A stretch of 12,534 nt of DNA, taken from NCBI GenBank assembly GCA_041608535.1, contig JBFISM010000109.1, forward strand, positions 1 to 12,534. The letters are read 5' to 3'. Below the pieces are notes generated by a model that worked only from the letters and a program-made list of their open reading frames with translations, was not told where the DNA came from and did not search any database. The position numbers were made by a program, and so were the translations under genes. This document shows, piece after piece, positions 1-6,367 of this stretch (positions are counted from its first letter, which is position 1; every line of letters begins with the position of its first letter). The DNA is from JBFISM01 sp041608535. GTDB taxonomy: Bacteria > Actinomycetota > Acidimicrobiia > Spongiisociales > UBA5794.

Positions 1-650
1 GGACGGGCAGCGATGATCACCAGGTTGCTCGGATGGAGCCCGGCGAGCTTCCGATCGAGGTCACGGAAGCCGGTCGGCGTGCCGGTGACGTCGGCCCCGC
101 TCATCGAACGGTTCTCTGCCGCCTCGATCGCCGGCATGAGCAACGGATCTATCAGCGACAGGCCGTCGCCCATCCGTCGCTCCGACACGCCGTAGACCAC
201 CTGCTCTGCCATGTCGAGCACATCGGGGAGCGGCTGATCGGTGGCCGTTGCCAGGTTGCCCACCTCGCCGCCGGCACGGAGCAGCCGACGGCGTGTGGCG
301 TGCTCGTCGACGATGGCGATGTAGTGCTCGACGTTGGACGCTGTCGGCACCGCATCTGACAGTGAAGCGACTGCGACCATCCCCCCGACCCGATCGAGAG
401 TCTCCGCCCGCCGCAGCGCCTCGGTCACGGTGACGACGTCGATGGGCTCGTTGGCATCGAACAACGCCACGGCTGCCTCGAAGATCGCCTGGTGCGCCGG
501 TCGGTAGAAATCCTCCGGATGCAGCCGCTCCATGGCGAGATCGGCGGCTTCTGTCGAGATCATGATGGCGCCGAGGACCGACTCCTCGGCCTCGATGCTG
601 TGTGGGGCGACGCGCACAGTCCTGGCGCTCGGCTCTATCACCGATGTCAC
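1..650 (-). CDS. dnaB: Replicative DNA helicase DnaB, N-terminal part (runs off the window)
   Basis: Translating the minus strand from a GTG at 650 gives 216 uninterrupted codons to the window edge. The start reads VTSVIEPSARTVRVAPHS, followed by IEAEESVLGAIM, the classic opening of the DnaB N-terminal domain. The domain continues through FYRPAHQAIFEA, DVVTVTEAL and SNVEHYIAIVDEHATRRRL. A linker helix leads to TGTPTGFRDLDRKLAGLHPS and NLVIIAARP, the beginning of the RecA-like ATPase domain; the Walker A loop would be the next residues outside the window. The GTG was chosen because GGAGG lies four bases upstream. DnaB is the hexameric helicase that unwinds DNA at the replication fork, loaded at the origin and contacting primase through this N-terminal domain. 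It lies downstream of rplI in the order usual for actinobacteria, but two unrelated genes intervene. No frameshift is seen in the visible part. Confidence 0.95.
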   Translation of the reverse strand, partial: MTSVIEPSARTVRVAPHSIEAEESVLGAIMISTEAADLAMERLHPEDFYRPAHQAIFEAAVALFDANEPIDVVTVTEALRRAETLDRVGGMVAVASLSDAVPTASNVEHYIAIVDEHATRRRLLRAGGEVGNLATATDQPLPDVLDMAEQVVYGVSERRMGDGLSLIDPLLMPAIEAAENRSMSGADVTGTPTGFRDLDRKLAGLHPSNLVIIAAR

Positions 651-671
651 GTGTCCTCCAACCCTGGCTGC

Positions 672-704
672 TGACACACCCCACCTTGCCAAACGGGTGT
701 GACA
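672..704. repeat. Inverted repeat in the dnaB leader
   Basis: TGACACACCC (672-681) and GGGTGTGACA (695-704) are complementary at nine of ten positions around a 13-base loop, and sit 22 bases before the dnaB start. It could be an mRNA hairpin or an operator. The 11-mer CAGTTTTCGCG begins inside its right arm (703-713) and recurs at 861-871 in the same gap. Confidence 0.4.
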
Positions 705-797
705 GTTTTCGCGTTCTCGGCCCGAGCGGAGCCGGGGAACGGTTGCGAACCAAACCGCGCCACGCCACCGAAGAAGTGCTCGGGGGGAAGCCCAACG

Positions 798-826
798 AGC
801 ATACGAAAGCCCTCACTGGAGGTAAA
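798..826 (-). promoter_or_regulatory. Candidate promoter for dnaB
   Basis: On the minus strand TTTACC (821-826) and TATGCT (798-803) are separated by exactly 17 bases, a reasonable sigma-70-type pair. Transcription would start near 790 and give a leader of about 140 bases before the dnaB GTG at 650. No better pair was seen in the 262-base gap between dnaB and the gene ending at 913. This is pattern matching only. Confidence 0.35.
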
Positions 827-912
827 GCAGAAACGCTGCCCGTTTTTCCCGAGCCGGGTTCAGTTTTCGCGGTTGGTCTCGATGACGTATCGGCGGCGCC
901 CGCCACACGTAC

Positions 913-1395
913 TCAGATGTGGGCCCAGAAAGCCCTCGACGGAGACCCAATCACAGCGGAGAGTTCCCTCAGCAATGCCGTTTCCCCTTCCCCGAGCTCC
1001 TTGTTGGGACGAAACCAGGAGACGCCGGGATTCCACGCTTCGATGCTGAAGCGGCCAAACCCGACTGGCCAGTGGTAGTCCAGATTCTCCAGTGGAACGT
1101 GCGCACCGCAGCACGGCAGCACGCTGTGGCGCTCACACATGTCCGACTCCAATACGGTGTCCATCAGATCCATCCACGTGCCTCCGTGGAGGAGATCTGT
1201 CCCACAGGCTGGACATCGAACCGACTCCAGGTTCGATCCACAATCGATGAATTGGACACCGTCGTGACGATTGACTTCCACACGGTCTGCCAACGGGAAG
1301 GCATGGCTGACGACACCGCGCCCCGCTTCCGTCTCCGAGACGTCGGGGAGCAGGTCAGGATCGATGGCAACGAACCGAAGGACGTTGTCAGACAT
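913..1395 (-). CDS. Conserved actinobacterial cysteine-rich protein of unknown function
   Basis: This is a 160-residue ORF beginning MSDNVLRFVAIDPDLLPD, with ATG at 1395 and GAGG three bases before it. Visible features are IDCGSNLE (about 50-57), CPACGTDLL with a CxxC pair (about 61-69), CERH and LPCCGAHVPLENLDYHWP (about 86-109), then the aromatic stretch GFGRFSIEAWNPGVSWF. The cysteine and histidine pattern suggests a zinc-ribbon-like fold, which is inference. From memory, similar small proteins with FVDCGGNLE, CPxCG, LPCCG and DLDYxWPxGFARF occur in streptomycetes with no assigned role. It has no signal peptide or membrane segment. It is transcribed toward dnaB, 262 bases away, and diverges from the methyltransferase at 1557. 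It is probably a genuine gene with an unknown cellular role. Confidence 0.75.
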   Translation of the reverse strand: MSDNVLRFVAIDPDLLPDVSETEAGRGVVSHAFPLADRVEVNRHDGVQFIDCGSNLESVRCPACGTDLLHGGTWMDLMDTVLESDMCERHSVLPCCGAHVPLENLDYHWPVGFGRFSIEAWNPGVSWFRPNKELGEGETALLRELSAVIGSPSRAFWAHI

Positions 1396-1544
1396 GATCC
1401 TCGAGTGTTGCCGATGTCGATGGCACGAAAACCCCCCTGCATGAGAACGGCGCGCTGCTGCTCGGGTGTGTCATCAGACGTCCAAACGTGACGGTTCGTC
1501 GCACCGTAGCTCGTACGGGAACACCCGGCGTCCACACTGCTCTG

Positions 1545-1559
1545 TAGGCTCCGGCGGTG
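1545..1559 (+). promoter_or_regulatory. Possible -10 box giving a leaderless start of the methyltransferase
   Basis: TAGGCT (1545-1550) matches the actinobacterial TANNNT pattern and lies six bases before the GTG at 1557, with no convincing ribosome-binding site in between. This spacing would make the GTG the first transcribed codon. No good -35 element is visible. The same arrangement, with TAGGTT, occurs before the gene at 7049. Confidence 0.3.
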
Positions 1560-2307
1560 CCCGAACTCTGGACCGAGAATCCGTCTCTGGTCGCCGTGTA
1601 CGACGTCGAATGCGCGGGGCGACACGATCATGACTTCTACCTGCGGCTGGCCGAGAACGTCGACGCACGGTCGGTCGTCGATATCGGGTGCGGTACGGGG
1701 GTCTTTGCCACGGATCTCGCCAAACGCGGCGTTCGAGTGATCGGGATCGACCCGGCGGCCGCAATGCTGGATACCGCAGAGAAACGGGAAGGTAGCCACA
1801 CCGTCCGTTGGATCCACGGCCACACCGACGCCCTACCGTCCGGAGCCACAGACCTCGCCGTCATGATGGGACATGTCGCCCAATACTTCGTCGACGATGA
1901 CGAGTGGTTGCGGTCGCTCGAGCACGTTCACCGGATCCTCAGCGAAGGGGGACATCTGACGTTCGAGACCCGTAATCCATCGCTCGACTTGGGCACAACG
2001 CTGGACCCGCAAGAACACCATCGCCACGCACCCTCACCCGGACGGCGGCGAGTTCACCAGCTGGGTCGAGGTCGTGAGCGTGGCGGGACCGCCGGAATCG
2101 TATGCGATGACCCACGAAGGGCACAAGCTGCTCCCGGACGGGCGACACCTCGTCACCAAGGAAACCCTCCGGTTTCGCAACGAATACGAGATAGCCACGA
2201 GTCTCGATCTCGCCGGTTTCGATGTGGAGGCGAGCTGGAGCGACTGGGACGGCTCCGCCACTCACCCCGACAGCCCCGAGCTCATCGTCCTCGCCCGCCG
2301 GCGCTGA
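1557..2307 (+). pseudogene. Class I SAM-dependent methyltransferase, frameshifted
   Basis: The first frame, starting MPELWTENPSLVAVYDVEC, contains SAM motif I VVDIGCGTGVFATDLAKRG (about 40-58), the acidic GIDPAAAMLDTA and the VMMGHVAQYF post-I region, up to HLTFETRNP. From about 1977-1988 homology jumps to the +1 frame, where RSTWAQRWTRKNTIATHPHP, GGEFTSWVEVVSVAGPPESY, TLRFRNEYEIATSLDLAGF and the C-terminal ELIVLARRR end at the TGA at 2305-2307. Joined, the two halves make an ordinary small-molecule methyltransferase of about 250 residues, whose substrate cannot be told. The net shift is one added base (or two lost) just after FETRNP. In the unshifted frame translation runs to 2372 with a nonsense C-terminus. 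The break could be a true inactivating mutation or an assembly error. It stands alone on the plus strand, convergent with rplI. Confidence 0.8.
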
Positions 2308-2390
2308 AACCAACCTGCAACCGAAAAAGGGCCCGGCTCGAAGGGGAAGGAGATAGGCGGATGCTCGTGTGAATAGGAGAAGGGGGATGG

Positions 2391-2424
2391 TCGAAGGGGG
2401 AAAGGCTCCGCCGTCCCCCCTCGA
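2391..2424. terminator. Strong hairpin downstream of the methyltransferase
   Basis: TCGAAGGGGGA (2391-2401) and TCCCCCCTCGA (2414-2424) pair at ten of eleven positions around a 12-base loop. It lies about 85 bases past the methyltransferase stop in a purine-rich stretch (2335-2400) with repeated TCGAAGGGG-type runs. There is no T tract, as is common in GC-rich actinobacteria, so terminator function is inferred from position. Confidence 0.45.
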
Positions 2425-2469
2425 TCTGACTGGCAGCGACATGTGCGGTGCCATCCAGCAAGAACCGAC

Positions 2470-2546
2470 GCGGCCGAAGGCCGCAGGTCTGGAGCCCAAG
2501 CGAAGCTTGGGCGATGGTTCGCTCGAAGCCTGCTTCGAGCGAGACC
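2470..2546 (-). terminator. Three consecutive perfect or near-perfect hairpins immediately after rplI
   Basis: Three stems follow one another. GCGGCC-GAA-GGCCGC spans 2470-2484 (6 bp), GCCCAAGC-GAA-GCTTGGGC spans 2494-2512 (8 bp), and TCGCTCGAAG-CCTG-CTTCGAGCGA spans 2519-2542 (10 bp). The last extends by GGT/ACC with one bulged base to 2516-2546. The innermost begins one base past the rplI stop. They most likely terminate or 3'-stabilise the rpsF-ssb-rpsR-rplI transcript and may act in both directions between convergent genes. No U-tract is present. Confidence 0.6.
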
Positions 2547-2547
2547 C

Positions 2548-2994
2548 TCAGGCAGGGATCACGTCGAGCGTGACGGTGAAACTGACCTCGGGGTGGGGGT
2601 TGAGCGTCACCTCGTGGAGACCGATCTCCTTGATCGGTTGCGGAACAGCCACGACCTTGCGCTCGACCTCGACACCGGTGAACTTCTTGATGGCCTCGAC
2701 GACGTCGCCGTCGCCAATCGACCCGAAAAGCCGACCCTCGTCGCCCGACCGGGCGGCAACCACCACACGAGTCCCGCTGAGGTTGTTGGCCAGATCTTGG
2801 GCCTCTTCGAGGGCCCGGCGCTCCGCATCGAGCCTGGCTTGCTGCATCGCCTCGGCTTGCGCCAGGGCGCCCGCAGTCGCCTTCACCGCCTTGCCCCTGG
2901 GAACCAGATAGTTCCTCGCATAGCCGTCGGCGACGTCGACCACCTCGCCACGTTGCCCGAGGTCCTTCACGTCTTCGATGAGGATGAGCTTCAT
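2548..2994 (-). CDS. rplI: 50S ribosomal protein bL9
   Basis: The 148-residue product opens MKLILIEDVKDLGQRGEVVD and DGYARNYLVPRGKAV, the rRNA-binding N-terminal domain of bL9. A long charged helix rich in Ala, Glu and Gln (about 42-72) follows, then the C-terminal domain with GDEGRLFGSIGDGDVVEAIK, and it ends at TLDVIPA. The length is typical. bL9 is an elongated protein of the large subunit near the L1 stalk that helps maintain translational fidelity. Its ATG overlaps the rpsR stop by one base (TGATG), so translation is probably coupled to rpsR. The stop is followed after one base by a run of hairpins. No anomaly was seen. Confidence 0.98.
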   Translation of the reverse strand: MKLILIEDVKDLGQRGEVVDVADGYARNYLVPRGKAVKATAGALAQAEAMQQARLDAERRALEEAQDLANNLSGTRVVVAARSGDEGRLFGSIGDGDVVEAIKKFTGVEVERKVVAVPQPIKEIGLHEVTLNPHPEVSFTVTLDVIPA

Positions 2995-3263
2995 CAGGAG
3001 CGATGCTGGGTGAAGGGGAGAAGGGCCATCTCACGCGCGTTCTTCACCGCCGTGGCCACCTGCCGCTGGTGAATGCCACAGTTGCCGGTGACCCGCCGGC
3101 CCCGGATCTTGCCTCGATCCGAGACGTACTTGCGCAACAGCGCAACGTCCTTGTAGTCGATCACCAGCTCATTGCTCTCTCGGCAGAACTGGCAGACCTT
3201 CTTCTTGCGCCGGGAGTCGGCCGCCGAAGGGCGGCGCCGCTTGACGCGCTTCTTTGGAGGCAT
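2994..3263 (-). CDS. rpsR: 30S ribosomal protein bS18
   Basis: The 89-residue product contains KKKVCQFCRE (about 20-29), VIDYKDVALLRKYVSDRGKI (about 34-53) and RRVTGNCGIHQRQ, and ends KNAREMALLPFTQHRS. This is the bS18 signature. It retains Cys24, Cys27, Cys62 and His65, the arrangement of the zinc-binding (C+) form of S18 rather than the zinc-free paralogue used under zinc starvation. S18 binds 16S rRNA together with S6 in the platform of the small subunit. It lies between ssb and rplI in the standard operon. The upstream gap carries AGAGAAACGAGAA, which also precedes ssb. A GAGAA purine tract is the likely ribosome-binding site. Confidence 0.98.
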   Translation of the reverse strand: MPPKKRVKRRRPSAADSRRKKKVCQFCRESNELVIDYKDVALLRKYVSDRGKIRGRRVTGNCGIHQRQVATAVKNAREMALLPFTQHRS

Positions 3264-3268
3264 ATTGG

Positions 3269-3281
3269 TTCTCGTTTCTCT
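3269..3281 (-). repeat. 13-base leader motif before rpsR (copy 1)
   Basis: The minus-strand sequence AGAGAAACGAGAA lies five bases before the rpsR ATG. An identical 13-mer precedes ssb at 3726-3738. Both are purine-rich and sit where a Shine-Dalgarno sequence belongs. Confidence 0.55.
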
Positions 3282-3290
3282 CGCCTGGAA

Positions 3291-3722
3291 TCAGAACGGG
3301 GCTTCGTCCGGCCCGTAGTCGTTGCGAACGACCGGCGCCGGTGGTGGGGAGTCGGACCAGCCGCCACTCGATCGCGGCGTCTTGGTCACCGTGGCGGTCG
3401 CCCACCGCACTGAAGGGCCCAGCTCGTCTATGCGTACCTCGACGACCGAGCGCTTGTCGCCGTCCTGGGTCTCCCAGGTGCGCTGTTCGAGCTTGCCGGT
3501 GACGATGACCCGCATGCCCTTGCTCAGCGACTCGGCGACGTTCTCGGCCATGTCCCGCCACACGGTCCCGCCGAAGAAGCTCGTCTCTTCCTGCCACTCG
3601 CCGTCGCGTTGGTAGCGACGGTTCACGGCAAAGCGGAGCTTTGCCATCGCCACCCCCGACGGGGTGAACCGCAACTCGGGGTCTTCGACGAGGTTCCCCA
3701 CCAGGGTCACATGATTCGTCAT
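3291..3722 (-). CDS. ssb: Single-stranded DNA-binding protein
   Basis: The product starting at the ATG at 3722 is 143 residues. It opens MTNHVTLVGNLVEDPELRFT and continues with an OB fold: KLRFAVNRRYQRDGEWQEET, FFGGTVWRDMAENVAESLSK, GMRVIVTGKLEQRTWE, then VVEVRIDELGPSVRWATA. A short Pro/Ser-rich tail ends in DYGPDEAPF, the acidic-plus-Phe tip that docks SSB partners such as primase, RecO and exonuclease I. The open frame extends upstream to 3863, but those 47 codons lack SSB homology. The 3722 ATG follows a purine-rich tract and gives the canonical N-terminus, so it was chosen. SSB coats single strands during replication and repair. The tail is shorter than in many actinobacterial SSBs. Confidence 0.95.
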   Translation of the reverse strand: MTNHVTLVGNLVEDPELRFTPSGVAMAKLRFAVNRRYQRDGEWQEETSFFGGTVWRDMAENVAESLSKGMRVIVTGKLEQRTWETQDGDKRSVVEVRIDELGPSVRWATATVTKTPRSSGGWSDSPPPAPVVRNDYGPDEAPF

Positions 3723-3918
3723 CTCTTCTCGTTTCTCTTTCTCGTGGGCGCCTCGTGACCTCTCGAGCCGCTCACTGTCGCGTGGACGGCTGAGTGGCTC
3801 GACTGTGCGTTCGGCGCCGGCCGGATATACGGGGAAGCGGGCTCGGGAATCCCTGCGCACCATCAGTATGTCCGCGGGGCGTGACAGAAACCATGAGCAT
3901 CGGCTCCTGAGAACCGGC
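3723..3918. other. rpsF-ssb gap, no gene seen
   Basis: These 196 bases separate the rpsF stop from the ssb start, longer than expected for this operon. A short hairpin CCTGAG-AACCGG-CTCAGG (3906-3923) spans the rpsF stop codon. The gap stays open in the ssb frame back to 3863, but the translation is low-complexity and Arg-rich with no recognisable domain. A separate ssb promoter here is possible; I saw no convincing -35/-10 pair. Confidence 0.5.
3726..3738 (-). repeat. 13-base leader motif before ssb (copy 2)
   Basis: AGAGAAACGAGAA on the minus strand ends three bases before the ssb ATG and is identical to the motif before rpsR at 3269-3281. It may act as the ribosome-binding region or as a shared control site for the two cistrons. 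Confidence 0.55.
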
Positions 3919-4209
3919 TCAGGCGGCGTCGCGGCGTAGGATCTTGTGCCGGATCACCGCATCCGACAGCGACAGGGCCCGGTCGATGCGGTCGACGATC
4001 TCGTTGCCGTCGACATCGAACGTGACCACCGAGTAGTAGCCCTCGTTCATGTGGTCGATCTCATAGGCAAACCGACGTTTGCCCCAGAAATCGGTGCCCG
4101 TGACGGTGCCGGACTCGGCGATTGCCTTGGCGACTTCGGCCACTTCGCCTTGGACGTCGGTCTCCACCATCTCGGGCCGATGGATGATCATCAGCTCATA
4201 CGAACGCAA
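3919..4209 (-). CDS. rpsF: 30S ribosomal protein bS6
   Basis: The 96-residue product begins with RSYELMIIHRPEM just after the start and continues ESGTVTGTDFWGKRRFAYEI, HMNEGYYSVVTFDVDGNEIV and DRALSLSDAVIRHKILRRDA, the bS6 ferredoxin-like fold. The start is a TTG at 4209, preceded by an excellent Shine-Dalgarno AAGGAGGTGAG with GGAGG seven bases upstream. The open frame continues to an ATG at 4287, but that would add 26 unrelated residues and bury the SD inside the gene. S6 pairs with S18 on 16S rRNA and, in several phyla, the S6:S18 complex represses its own mRNA through a leader hairpin. It is the first gene of the ribosomal/ssb block. Confidence 0.97.
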   Translation of the reverse strand: MRSYELMIIHRPEMVETDVQGEVAEVAKAIAESGTVTGTDFWGKRRFAYEIDHMNEGYYSVVTFDVDGNEIVDRIDRALSLSDAVIRHKILRRDAA

Positions 4210-4249
4210 GCGCTCACCTCCTTCGGACGATCTCACTGAGAGAAAGGCC

Positions 4250-4292
4250 CCCGGCAGCTCCGGGAGCAGGGGTACAAGCGGCCGCAAGTGTA
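4250..4292 (-). promoter_or_regulatory. rpsF leader: candidate -10 box and hairpin
   Basis: On the minus strand TACACT (4287-4292) is a plausible -10 box, giving a leader of about 70 bases. The -35 region is poor. The leader contains CCCGG-AGCTG-CCGGG (4250-4264), a 5-bp stem with a 5-base loop. This is where an S6:S18 autoregulatory leader would sit, but I cannot match the family's conserved bulge with confidence. Confidence 0.3.
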
Positions 4293-4341
4293 GCCCGGTC
4301 CCACCGGTGCGCCGACCGCGGCGAGATGGTGCGGCGAGCGT

Positions 4342-5073
4342 TCAGAAGCTGGAGAACGGGTACGGCAGGGCGGCCGCACCATCGGGCTGTGACGACAGCC
4401 ACCACGCTACGGCGATGATCATGCCGACCAGGATCGCAGCCACCACGAGCAGCGCGATCCAGCGACGAGCCTCCGCGGCGTCGAGCGCCGGGGCGTGCGA
4501 TACCGGCTCCACGGTCACCGGCTCCCGTCGCACCGGTGGCTGCCAGCCGCCGTCACCGTCCTCGGGAGCCAACGTGTCGTAGACCTTCGGTTTCGTGATC
4601 GCATCGATCTCGGTGGTGATCGTGTCCTGTTCGCCCGTGGCGTGAGGGTCGATCACCGCGATCTCGTCGGTGAGCCAGGCGTCGAGCGCGTCCGGATCGG
4701 CGACTCCCAACGCCAGCACGGGATCGTTGGGATCGACACCGGGGGCCGGCTGAACCCGTTGCGCCGCCACCTGCGGTGGTGTCTGTTCCTCCATGGGGCC
4801 GGGTCCCGGTACGTCCCTCGCAAGCCGGTCCGGCGGCGGTGAAGCCGGGTGCGGCGCGGGGCGGGCCGGCGCCTCGGACGTGCGGGCCGCTGGTGGCGCC
4901 AGGGCGACTGGGGGCTGGGTGGAGATCTCGACCGGAGCCGGCAGCAGACGGGCGGGCCGACCCGTGATGCTCTCCTCGAGCGTCGCCATCCGACTGCGCA
5001 ACTCGGCGAGACGATGCGTCAGATCTTCAGCGGTGGCGACGTCGCCACCGGCGCGTTGTGAGCCGTCGTCCAT
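4342..5073 (-). CDS. Pro/Ala-rich protein with one C-terminal membrane segment, function unknown
   Basis: The 243-residue product has three parts. The N-terminus has a short heptad-like helix, EDLTHRLAELRSRMATLEES (about 16-35). A long disordered linker rich in Pro and Ala follows (about 40-115), with an acidic middle region including DPDALDAWLTDEIAVIDP. Near the C-terminus is a single hydrophobic segment RRWIALLVVAAILVGMIIAV (203-222, running on to AWW), followed by a short tail ending PYPFSSF. There is no signal peptide, so it is probably a tail-anchored or type II inner-membrane protein with the bulk in the cytoplasm; this is inference. It lies 132 bases upstream of rpsF on the same strand and downstream of panB. 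Its function is not recognised. The biased composition supports a real but fast-evolving gene. Confidence 0.7.
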   Translation of the reverse strand: MDDGSQRAGGDVATAEDLTHRLAELRSRMATLEESITGRPARLLPAPVEISTQPPVALAPPAARTSEAPARPAPHPASPPPDRLARDVPGPGPMEEQTPPQVAAQRVQPAPGVDPNDPVLALGVADPDALDAWLTDEIAVIDPHATGEQDTITTEIDAITKPKVYDTLAPEDGDGGWQPPVRREPVTVEPVSHAPALDAAEARRWIALLVVAAILVGMIIAVAWWLSSQPDGAAALPYPFSSF

Positions 5074-5177
5074 ACGGCAAATAAGTCCTCGTCGTAGCCT
5101 TCGCCATCCCCGAGCGATGCTGTGAGACCCGCTCCCCTACTCCAAGAGGCCCCTATTCGGGTGGTGATACGGGCAGG

Positions 5178-5206
5178 AGCGTACCGGGAGACCGTAAATC
5201 TGCAAA
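5178..5206 (-). promoter_or_regulatory. Candidate promoter for the membrane protein gene at 4342-5073
   Basis: On the minus strand TTTGCA (5201-5206) and TACGCT (5178-5183) are separated by 17 bases, in the gap downstream of panB. Transcription would begin near 5170, about 100 bases before the ATG at 5073. The rest of the gap (5074-5242) holds no gene that I can support and no clear panB terminator. Confidence 0.3.
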
Positions 5207-5242
5207 TGGTTCGCACACGTCACCCGTCTGATGCGGCTGTGA

Positions 5243-6157
5243 TCATTGCTCCATGGCCTCGTCGGCGAGGAAGTCGGCGGTTGGCTCCACCGCCCCGCCT
5301 TCGGCCGTGAACGACTCGAGTATCGCTCTCGATTCCTCGGACATGAAGTACGTCTCGTCGGGACCCGGGAAGACCGCGCTCTTCACGTCGGCAAAGTACT
5401 GCTCCAGCGCCGCAACGGCGATGTTTGCGAGGTTGGCGTACTGACGCACGAACTTGGGCAGATGCCCGTCGTGCAGCCCGAGCACGTCGTGGAAGACGAG
5501 CACTTGCCCATCGCAATGCACACCGGCACCGATACCGATCGTGGGTACCGGGATCTCCTTCGTGATGATCTCGGCGAGGAACTCCGGGACTCCCTCGAGG
5601 ACGATTGCGAATACGCCGGCGTCGGACAGCGCGACCGCATCGGAGATCAGCTCGTGCGCCATTGCCGCGTCCTTGCCCTGCACGCGGTATCCGCCCATGG
5701 CGTGGACCGATTGTGGCGTGAGTCCGAGATGGCCCATCACAGGGATCTCCGCATCGAGGATCGCACGGACCATGTCGAGTCGCTTACGTCCGCCCTCGAC
5801 CTTCACTGTCTCGGCTCCGCCCTCCTGGATGAGCCGGCCCGCATTGTGCACCGTCTCGGCGACGCTGGTGTGGTACGACAGCCACGGCATGTCGCCGACG
5901 ATCATCGCCGCCGGCTTGGCGGCAGCGACGGCGGTGCAGTGGTGCACCATCTCGTCCACCGTCACGGACAACGTGTCCTCGCGTCCCAGCTCGACGTTGG
6001 CCAGGGAGTCCCCGACGAGGATGATGTCGGCGCCGGCACGGTCGGCGATGACGGCCGAGGGATAGTCGTAAGCGGTGATCATCCCGATCCGCTCGCCACC
6101 CTTGCGGCTCAGGATGTGTGGCGCGGTGACCTTACGACGCTTGCTGGCTTCCGCCAT
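5243..6157 (-). CDS. panB: 3-methyl-2-oxobutanoate hydroxymethyltransferase (ketopantoate hydroxymethyltransferase)
   Basis: The 304-residue product carries the PanB barrel: GMITAYDYPSAVIADRAGAD (25-44), IILVGDSLANV with Asp50, IVGDMPWLSY with Asp89, VKVEGG with Lys119 and Glu121, VMGHLGLTPQSVHAMGGYRV (140-159), VLEGVP with Glu188, and PTIGIGAGVHCDGQVLVFHD (205-224). These match the metal-binding and catalytic residues known from E. coli PanB (Asp45, Asp84, Glu114, Glu181). It transfers a hydroxymethyl group from 5,10-methylene-tetrahydrofolate to alpha-ketoisovalerate, the first step of pantothenate and CoA synthesis. The ATG at 6157 has AAAGGA six bases upstream, and the longer frame to 6238 adds an unconserved leader. 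It is somewhat longer than the usual 260-285 residues because of a basic N-terminus and a C-terminal tail. No panC or panD is adjacent. Confidence 0.96.
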   Translation of the reverse strand: MAEASKRRKVTAPHILSRKGGERIGMITAYDYPSAVIADRAGADIILVGDSLANVELGREDTLSVTVDEMVHHCTAVAAAKPAAMIVGDMPWLSYHTSVAETVHNAGRLIQEGGAETVKVEGGRKRLDMVRAILDAEIPVMGHLGLTPQSVHAMGGYRVQGKDAAMAHELISDAVALSDAGVFAIVLEGVPEFLAEIITKEIPVPTIGIGAGVHCDGQVLVFHDVLGLHDGHLPKFVRQYANLANIAVAALEQYFADVKSAVFPGPDETYFMSEESRAILESFTAEGGAVEPTADFLADEAMEQ

Positions 6158-6367
6158 GAGGGTTCCTTTCTCCCCACCCGCAGGTTGGGGGACGAACGCT
6201 GATCCGGCCCTCGTTCTCACCCGCATCGACCGCCGCAATGGGTCGCCCGTGCGTTGCTCACACTAGCGATGCGACCCTGCGAGCACACCCAAAGGCGCGC
6301 GTACCACCATCGCGATTGCGAGCGACAACGATGCTCTCTCCGCGTCGACGAGCCTGCGCCCGATGCC
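6158..6367. other. Gap upstream of panB, no gene seen
   Basis: These 210 bases lie between panB and the end of the cyclase relic, both on the minus strand. A hairpin with arms CCCCACC and GGTTGGGG (one bulged base) at 6172-6190 sits just upstream of the panB Shine-Dalgarno. No convincing promoter pair or ORF with family resemblance was found. Confidence 0.45.

Noticed and set aside
61..906. Minus-strand open frame of 281 codons overlapping dnaB
   Set aside because: Out of frame with dnaB and Arg/Gly-rich without any recognisable domain; the true dnaB frame starts at the GTG at 650.
3723..3863. N-terminal extension of SSB using the upstream start at 3863
   Set aside because: The 47 extra residues are Arg-rich and unrelated to SSB, while the ATG at 3722 gives the canonical N-terminus.
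5246..6202. Plus-strand open frame of 318 codons
   Set aside because: Antisense shadow of panB; the panB motifs are unambiguous on the minus strand.
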